8,616 bases of DNA from Desulfobacteraceae bacterium. Lineage in GTDB: Bacteria; Desulfobacterota; Desulfobacteria; Desulfobacterales; ETH-SRB1. Numbering within the stretch: position 1 is the stretch's first letter; every line of letters begins with the position of its first letter. The notes beneath the pieces were generated by a model. The model was given only the letters and a program-made list of their open reading frames with translations. It made no database searches and was not told the DNA's origin. The DNA is taken from assembly GCA_013202725.1 (NCBI GenBank), contig JABMRH010000262.1:1-8616 (forward strand), written 5' to 3'. This document shows, one piece after another, positions 6,329 through 8,616 of the stretch. The translations under genes were made by a program, and so were the position numbers.

Positions 6329-7681
6329 TTATATGCTAAGGAGAGTTGTGGCGATTGTAAAATAGAAAAATACGCTGATGATATCTATCGCCGTTGTTAC
6401 AAGAGGACCTGTTGCCACGGCAGGATCGATATTTATCCGTGCAAAAAGCATAGGCACCAGAGAACCTATCAGCGCGGCAACAGACATGGAACAGATTAAA
6501 GCAACCCCAACCGATATGGCAAGCGCCCCGGTATCGTATCGAAACTGAGCAACAATGCCGATGAGGACTCCGTAAATAACGCCAAGGATAAGACCTATAG
6601 CGAGTTCCTTGAAAACAACAGACCAGATATCTCTAATATTGAGACGTCCTGTTGCAAGACCACGTACCACAATTGTGGAGGATTGAGTGCCTATATTTCC
6701 CCCCATACCCATGATGACAGGAATAAATGCCGCAAGATAAACAAACTTGCTCAAACTCTCTTCAAAGCGACCAATAATTATAAATGCAATTATTCCGCCA
6801 ACACAGCTTGCAAACAGCCATGGCAGCCGTATTCTCGTACTCCTGACGACAGACTGAGTTTCAACAAACTCCTCGCCTGCTCCTGCCATTTTCAATATAT
6901 CTTCGGTAGCCTCTTTCCTGATGATATCAATAATATCATCAACGGTAACGATACCAACAAGTTTGCCATATTCATCAACAACCGGCACAGCCAGGATATC
7001 ATAACGCGCAACGATTTTTGCCACCTCTTCCTGGTCCACGTCGGTTTTTACCGCAATCACGTCTGTTGTCATAAAATCTTTAAGCAGGGTGTCCGGCGGG
7101 ACAACTACAAGCTGTCTTAGCGAGATGACGCCTACCAGCTTGCCGTATTCATCCACCACATAAAGATAAAATGGCATCTCAACATCCATATACTCCTTTT
7201 GCAGTGATTCAATAGCCTCCCTGGCTGTTATATCCTCCCTTAATGCGATAAAATCAGGGACCATGCTGCCGCCCGCGGTATCATCTCCGTAACGGAGCAG
7301 GCCTTCAACCTCTTCGGAACCCTCCTTTTTCATCTTTTCAAGAATGGAAGCCGATTTATCCTCAGGAAGTCGTCCAATCAGATCAGCAACATCATCAGTC
7401 GGCATATGATCCAGGATTTTAACAAGATCATCCAACTCCATTCCTTCAACAAAGCCCATAAAGGCATCTTCATCAAGTTGGCTGAAAAGCACCCCTTTTT
7501 GCTCTATATCACTTATCATATCGAAGAGTTTTCTCTGCTGGGAAAAAGATAAAGAACGAAATACCTCTGCGAGATCAGCCACATGTGTCTTGTCAACTAT
7601 CTTGAGAAGGTGGGTTGTGGCATCCCGTCTCAGCAATCTCCTGATGCTTTCGATAAGTATTTTATGATGATTACTTTGCAT
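6329..7681 (-). CDS. mgtE: Magnesium transporter MgtE
   Basis: Homodimeric inner-membrane Mg2+-selective channel gated by intracellular Mg2+. The 450 residues show the complete architecture: an acidic N-terminal helical domain (about 1-135, with MPTDDVADLIGRLPED at 93-108), two CBS domains (about 140-200 and 203-262), a connecting helix (about 263-283), and five membrane segments near 285-303, 312-330, 355-378, 384-413 and 424-449. The family signature PVIMGMGGNIGTQSSTIVVRG is at 321-341, and the last membrane helix contains NIDPAVATGPLVTTAIDI with Asp433, apparently equivalent to the Mg2+-binding Asp432 of the Thermus thermophilus protein, whose length is very similar. The two CBS domains share the identical decapeptide VVDEYGKLVG (175-184 and 234-243). 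It starts eight bases after the RodZ-like gene with a poor ribosome binding site, and there is no room for an Mg2+ riboswitch. The symbol follows the family name. Confidence 0.97.
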   Translation of the reverse strand: MQSNHHKILIESIRRLLRRDATTHLLKIVDKTHVADLAEVFRSLSFSQQRKLFDMISDIEQKGVLFSQLDEDAFMGFVEGMELDDLVKILDHMPTDDVADLIGRLPEDKSASILEKMKKEGSEEVEGLLRYGDDTAGGSMVPDFIALREDITAREAIESLQKEYMDVEMPFYLYVVDEYGKLVGVISLRQLVVVPPDTLLKDFMTTDVIAVKTDVDQEEVAKIVARYDILAVPVVDEYGKLVGIVTVDDIIDIIRKEATEDILKMAGAGEEFVETQSVVRSTRIRLPWLFASCVGGIIAFIIIGRFEESLSKFVYLAAFIPVIMGMGGNIGTQSSTIVVRGLATGRLNIRDIWSVVFKELAIGLILGVIYGVLIGIVAQFRYDTGALAISVGVALICSMSVAALIGSLVPMLFARINIDPAVATGPLVTTAIDIISVFFYFTIATTLLSI

Positions 7682-7689
7682 AATTGTTT

Positions 7690-8445
7690 TTATGGAATCT
7701 GGATATTTACCACCTGTCCTCTCTTCCCTGAAACCTCTATGGGTTTATCATTTAAAATCAATTGAACACCTGTTGCATTGCCAATCAATAAATTAAAACC
7801 GGTAAACGCTTCAAGCTCAAGGCGATCTCCGGGTTTCAGACTATATTCTTTCGGCATCCGACCATCTATTATTACCTTTATCCAGCTTGTTTCAATTGTT
7901 ATTATACTAAGCAATAAACTTTTTTCGGATCGTTTGCCGACTAAATCGGAGTCTAACTCACGGCCATTATCGACTTTGGAAGCAATGTTATCAATACCTT
8001 TGCCTGTCTTATTATTATCATGGCCGCCATCAGTCTTAACCTGGCTGTCGGTTTTAAGGGGGGCATGAAAAACAGACATCGCAAAAACAGATAAAGCGAT
8101 AATACATATCATCGCCCCAAGAGAAAGCAGCAGATGAGGCCAAAATTTTGTGTTCAAATTGTCAAAATCCGCTTCAGACTTTACATTTGTCTGATAAGCA
8201 TTAAGACTTGAAGTGTAACGCGTTACAGCCTCATCCCCATCAACGCCGATAGCTTCTGCATAAGCGCGCAAAAATCCTTTAACAAAAATCTCGGAAGGCA
8301 GCCTGTCATGATCCTCCTTCTCAACAAGAAGGAGATTGCCTATTCTAATTTTGGTTTTTTCTGAAACCTCATCAAGGCTGATTCCCTTCTCGATCCGTAT
8401 TGCCTTAAGATAATGTCCAAATGAAAGAGAGCTTTTATTAATCAT
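7690..8445 (-). CDS. RodZ-like membrane protein with cytoplasmic HTH and DUF4115 domain
   Basis: A bitopic membrane protein of the RodZ type. RodZ links the MreB cytoskeleton to the wall-elongation machinery in rod-shaped bacteria. From the start I chose (251 residues), an HTH domain covers about 8-78 (SFGHYLKAIRIEKGISLDEVSEKTKIRIGNLLLVE ... LPSEIFVKGFLRAYAEAIGVD). One membrane helix lies at about 102-127 (the WPHLLLSLGAMICIIALSVF region), followed by a low-complexity charged linker (about 128-175), then a C-terminal periplasmic beta domain (about 176-251) with LKPGDRLELEA, IGNATGVQLILND and GQVVNIQIP, as in DUF4115. It is shorter than E. coli RodZ (337 aa). I prefer the ATG at 8445 because GGAAG lies 10 bases upstream; an ATG at 8496 in the same frame adds 17 residues (MELCKGL...) but has no ribosome binding site and lies in the putative IS end. 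It appears to be the first gene of the operon. A transcriptional role cannot be excluded. Confidence 0.88.
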   Translation of the reverse strand: MINKSSLSFGHYLKAIRIEKGISLDEVSEKTKIRIGNLLLVEKEDHDRLPSEIFVKGFLRAYAEAIGVDGDEAVTRYTSSLNAYQTNVKSEADFDNLNTKFWPHLLLSLGAMICIIALSVFAMSVFHAPLKTDSQVKTDGGHDNNKTGKGIDNIASKVDNGRELDSDLVGKRSEKSLLLSIITIETSWIKVIIDGRMPKEYSLKPGDRLELEAFTGFNLLIGNATGVQLILNDKPIEVSGKRGQVVNIQIP

Positions 8446-8455
8446 AATATATATA

Positions 8456-8460
8456 CTTCC
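8456..8460 (-). promoter_or_regulatory. Ribosome binding site that decides the RodZ-like gene start
   Basis: GGAAG on the minus strand, separated by an AT-only 10-base spacer (ATATATATT-like) from the ATG at 8445. No comparable site precedes the alternative in-frame ATG at 8496, which favours the shorter protein. Confidence 0.55.
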
Positions 8461-8475
8461 AGACCTCGTTAATCT

Positions 8476-8494
8476 GAGACCTTTGCACAACTCC
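8476..8494 (+). mobile_element. Putative IS5-type terminal inverted repeat, element extending rightwards
   Basis: GAGACCTTTGCACAACTCC resembles the outer ends that I remember for part of the IS5 family (elements whose ends read GAGACCTTTGCA...). If correct, the element lies to the right and its transposase is outside the window; this could equally be a solo end, a MITE or a remnant. The bases to the left (TCT) do not form a recognisable target duplication on their own, and the partner end is not visible. Base composition changes here to strongly AT-rich. The assignment rests on memory of a short motif, so it is tentative. Confidence 0.42.
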
Positions 8495-8616
8495 ATAATT
8501 TTGGTTAAAATTTAGTTTTATGGTTTTATTTATAGAAAACAAATTTTATTGATAAAAAAGATCTCAGAAATCCCGCTATTAACCTCTAAAAATTTGACAT
8601 ATCTTATTGTTTTTAC
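8495..8616. other. AT-rich non-coding end of the window
   Basis: No gene, RNA or convincing regulatory site is recognisable in these 122 bases. One minus-strand frame is open for 28 codons from the window edge down to a TAA, but it has no start here and no recognisable similarity. A TTGACA hexamer at 8594-8599 on the plus strand is too close to the edge for its -10 partner to be judged. If 8476-8494 is an IS end, this is the subterminal part of the element. Confidence 0.4.

Noticed and set aside
7682..7689. Mg2+ riboswitch controlling mgtE
   Set aside because: Only eight bases separate mgtE from the upstream gene, leaving no room for one.
7778..8068. 96-codon plus-strand open frame inside the RodZ-like gene
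   Set aside because: The opposite strand carries clear RodZ-type HTH, membrane and DUF4115 segments; the antisense frame has no recognisable features.
8446..8496. Upstream ATG at 8496 as the true start of the RodZ-like protein
   Set aside because: No ribosome binding site precedes it, the extra residues do not fit the family N-terminus, and it overlaps the putative IS end; the ATG at 8445 has GGAAG upstream.
8594..8599. TTGACA as a -35 promoter element on the plus strand
   Set aside because: The expected -10 position lies beyond the window edge, so there is no second element to support it.

Overview
The window holds seven genes, all read on the minus strand, so transcription runs from high to low coordinates. 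In that order they are a RodZ-like membrane HTH protein, the Mg2+ channel MgtE, the repair protein RecO, a GHMP-family sugar kinase, the two subunits of the heterotetrameric glycyl-tRNA synthetase (GlyQ, then GlyS), and a RecQ-family helicase that runs off the left edge. Gaps between the genes are 2-8 nt, except for 144 nt before glyQ and 53 nt before recQ. This looks like one long housekeeping operon, possibly with a second promoter or processing point ahead of glyQ.

The separate alpha and beta GlyRS subunits, the moderate G+C content, the RodZ-like gene leading the cluster and the protein flavour suggest a Gram-negative deltaproteobacterium, such as a sulfate reducer of the Desulfobacterales type. 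This placement is inference from gene content; no rRNA or other decisive marker is present.

Layout: 1-1284 recQ (3' end missing); 1285-1337 short spacer with a 12-bp palindrome; 1338-3431 glyS; 3434-4318 glyQ; 4319-4463 leader with a bulged hairpin and two AT-rich or G-rich repeat structures; 4464-5531 GHMP kinase; 5537-6325 recO; 6329-7681 mgtE; 7690-8445 RodZ-like gene; 8446-8475 its short leader; 8476-8494 a sequence that looks like an IS5-type terminal inverted repeat; 8495-8616 AT-rich DNA with no recognisable gene.

The genes do not form one pathway. They cover translation (GlyQS), recombination and repair (RecO, RecQ), Mg2+ supply (MgtE), cell shape or envelope (RodZ-like) and a sugar-phosphorylating step of unknown substrate (GHMP kinase). 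I see no defence island, CRISPR array, phage gene or clearly novel system. The most unusual material is non-coding: GGATTA-type short repeats that bound the kinase gene on both sides and supply the ends of two proteins, a telomere-like G-rich tandem repeat, the hairpin in the glyQ leader, and a possible IS end abutting the first gene of the operon.
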